Shown here piece by piece: positions 22,181-22,594 of a stretch of 22,594 bases of DNA. The number at the start of each line of letters is the position of its first letter. The stretch's first letter is position 1. A program made the translations under genes and the position numbers. Below the pieces are notes generated by a model, which was not told where the DNA came from, searched no databases, and saw only the letters and a list, made by a program, of their open reading frames with translations. Origin of the DNA: Planctomycetales bacterium (lineage in GTDB: Bacteria; Planctomycetota; Phycisphaerae; SM23-33); the NCBI GenBank assembly GCA_030592655.1, contig JAUVIQ010000023.1:1-22594 (forward strand), given 5' to 3'.

Positions 22181-22280
22181 GCCAACCCGTGCCAACCCGT
22201 GCCAGCCCGTGCCGGCTCGTGCCGGCTCGTGCCGAAACGGAACCGTTGGGAACCGTGGGGAACAGCTGGGGCCGGCTGGG
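22181..22280. repeat. 10-base-period tandem array
   Basis: Ten consecutive 10-base units in register: GCCAACCCGT twice, GCCAGCCCGT, GCCGGCTCGT twice, then GCCGAAACGG, AACCGTTGGG, AACCGTGGGG, AACAGCTGGG, GCCGGCTGGG. The second half switches motif but keeps the period. Confidence 0.85.
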
Positions 22281-22427
22281 AACAAAAGTGAAACACGTAA
22301 CTCTTTAGCCTGCAAGCAGTTACGATTTTCGAGGTCATTTTTAGTCCACGAATTACGCGAATAAAAACGAATTACGCGAATTACGGATTCCGTTTCCCGT
22401 AGGGACACTTTGTGTTTCTGTTTTTCA

Positions 22428-22467
22428 CGGTATTCCGGTAATCCGGTATTCCGGTCTCACGGTCTTT
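22428..22467. repeat. 8-base-period tandem array
   Basis: Five 8-base units: CGGTATTC, CGGTAATC, CGGTATTC, CGGTCTCA, CGGTCTTT. Confidence 0.7.
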
Positions 22468-22550
22468 CTTCATTTGTCAAAGAACATCCGAGCGTCCTAA
22501 AGACGCTCCCTGGGACGCCGTAGCCTTGGCGAAGGCGCCTCTATATTATC

Positions 22551-22590
22551 TTTTGCGTCGACGTTTGCGCGCGCAAACGTCGACGCAAAA
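22551..22590. repeat. 40-bp perfect palindrome
   Basis: The 20-base left half TTTTGCGTCGACGTTTGCGC (22551-22570) is followed at once by its exact reverse complement (22571-22590), with no spacer. The symmetry stops at the flanking bases (C22550 and C22591). It could extrude as a cruciform or form a T-flanked hairpin in either transcript. Confidence 0.95.
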
Positions 22591-22594
22591 CGGA

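Larger units (their letters stand above)
22046..22594. other. Gene-poor, repeat-rich stretch to the window end
   Basis: About 550 bases with no convincing gene. It holds ten in-register 10-base units (22181-22280), a 15-base direct repeat 19 bases apart (22348-22362 and 22367-22381), five 8-base CGGTATTC-type units (22428-22467), a small hairpin GAGCGTC/GACGCTC (22490-22508) and a 40-base perfect palindrome (22551-22590). A plus-strand frame at 22042-22308 runs through the 10-base array and is probably spurious. Confidence 0.7.

Noticed and set aside
22042..22308. Plus-strand 88-codon frame overlapping the stop of the membrane-anchored protein (ATGA)
   Set aside because: The overlap is suggestive, but half of the frame is the 10-base tandem array and the product resembles no family.

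Overview
The window looks like chromosomal DNA from a GC-rich, anaerobic or fermentative bacterium, probably a planctomycete of the Phycisphaerae type. That assignment is an inference from gene content: ScpB, a RuvCAB cluster, DUF6485 and DUF1284 proteins, a secreted beta-helix protein, and a fused iron-sulfur/flavin PreA-GltD enzyme. There is no rRNA or other marker to confirm it. I see no tRNA or rRNA gene, no CRISPR array, no phage gene and no transposase.

Layout. (1) 1-1436: the 5' part of a PEP/pyruvate-binding (PPDK_N) protein on the minus strand, cut by the window edge and divergent from gdhA (NADP-type glutamate dehydrogenase, plus strand, 1612-2952). (2) 2961-3050: a long imperfect palindrome between convergent genes, probably a bidirectional terminator or REP-like element. 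(3) 3054-13464: nine minus-strand genes. In transcription order they are a xylose-isomerase-like TIM barrel protein, an ATCase/OTCase-like carbamoyltransferase with altered substrate loops, an 887-residue PreA-GltD-ferredoxin fusion, a DUF1284 iron-sulfur protein, an amidohydrolase, a lipoprotein class-I-glutamine-amidotransferase-like hydrolase (peptidase C26), a second amidohydrolase, an amidohydrolase-like protein that has lost its metal ligands, and a large double beta-propeller. Gaps are mostly short, with two repeat-filled breaks at 11499-11656 and 6582-6699. (4) 13518-14183 scpB (minus), divergent from a secreted FN3/beta-helix protein (14381-16339), which is followed by a DUF6485 gene. 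(5) 16670-18309: a RelB/RelE-type toxin-antitoxin pair convergent with a NucS/PD-(D/E)XK-like nuclease, a small accessory islet. (6) 18410-21237: a minus-strand run of a small protein, a MNT/AbiEii-like nucleotidyltransferase, ruvC, ruvA and ruvB. (7) 21374-22045: a membrane-anchored protein of unknown function, then about 550 bases with no convincing gene but dense short-period repeats and a 40-bp perfect palindrome.

How the genes fit together. The nine-gene cluster combines a reductase related to dihydropyrimidine dehydrogenase, a carbamoyltransferase relative, cyclic-amide or carboxylate hydrolases of the amidohydrolase fold, and a gamma-glutamyl-hydrolase-like lipoprotein. This resembles a catabolic pathway for a nitrogen-rich or carboxylated heterocycle, but no member has a substrate I can assign, and two members depart from their families at catalytic positions. 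It is the best candidate here for an undescribed system.

A second theme is intergenic: arrays of 7-bp units start at or directly after the stop codons of four minus-strand genes (peptidase C26, PreA-GltD, ruvB, ruvA).
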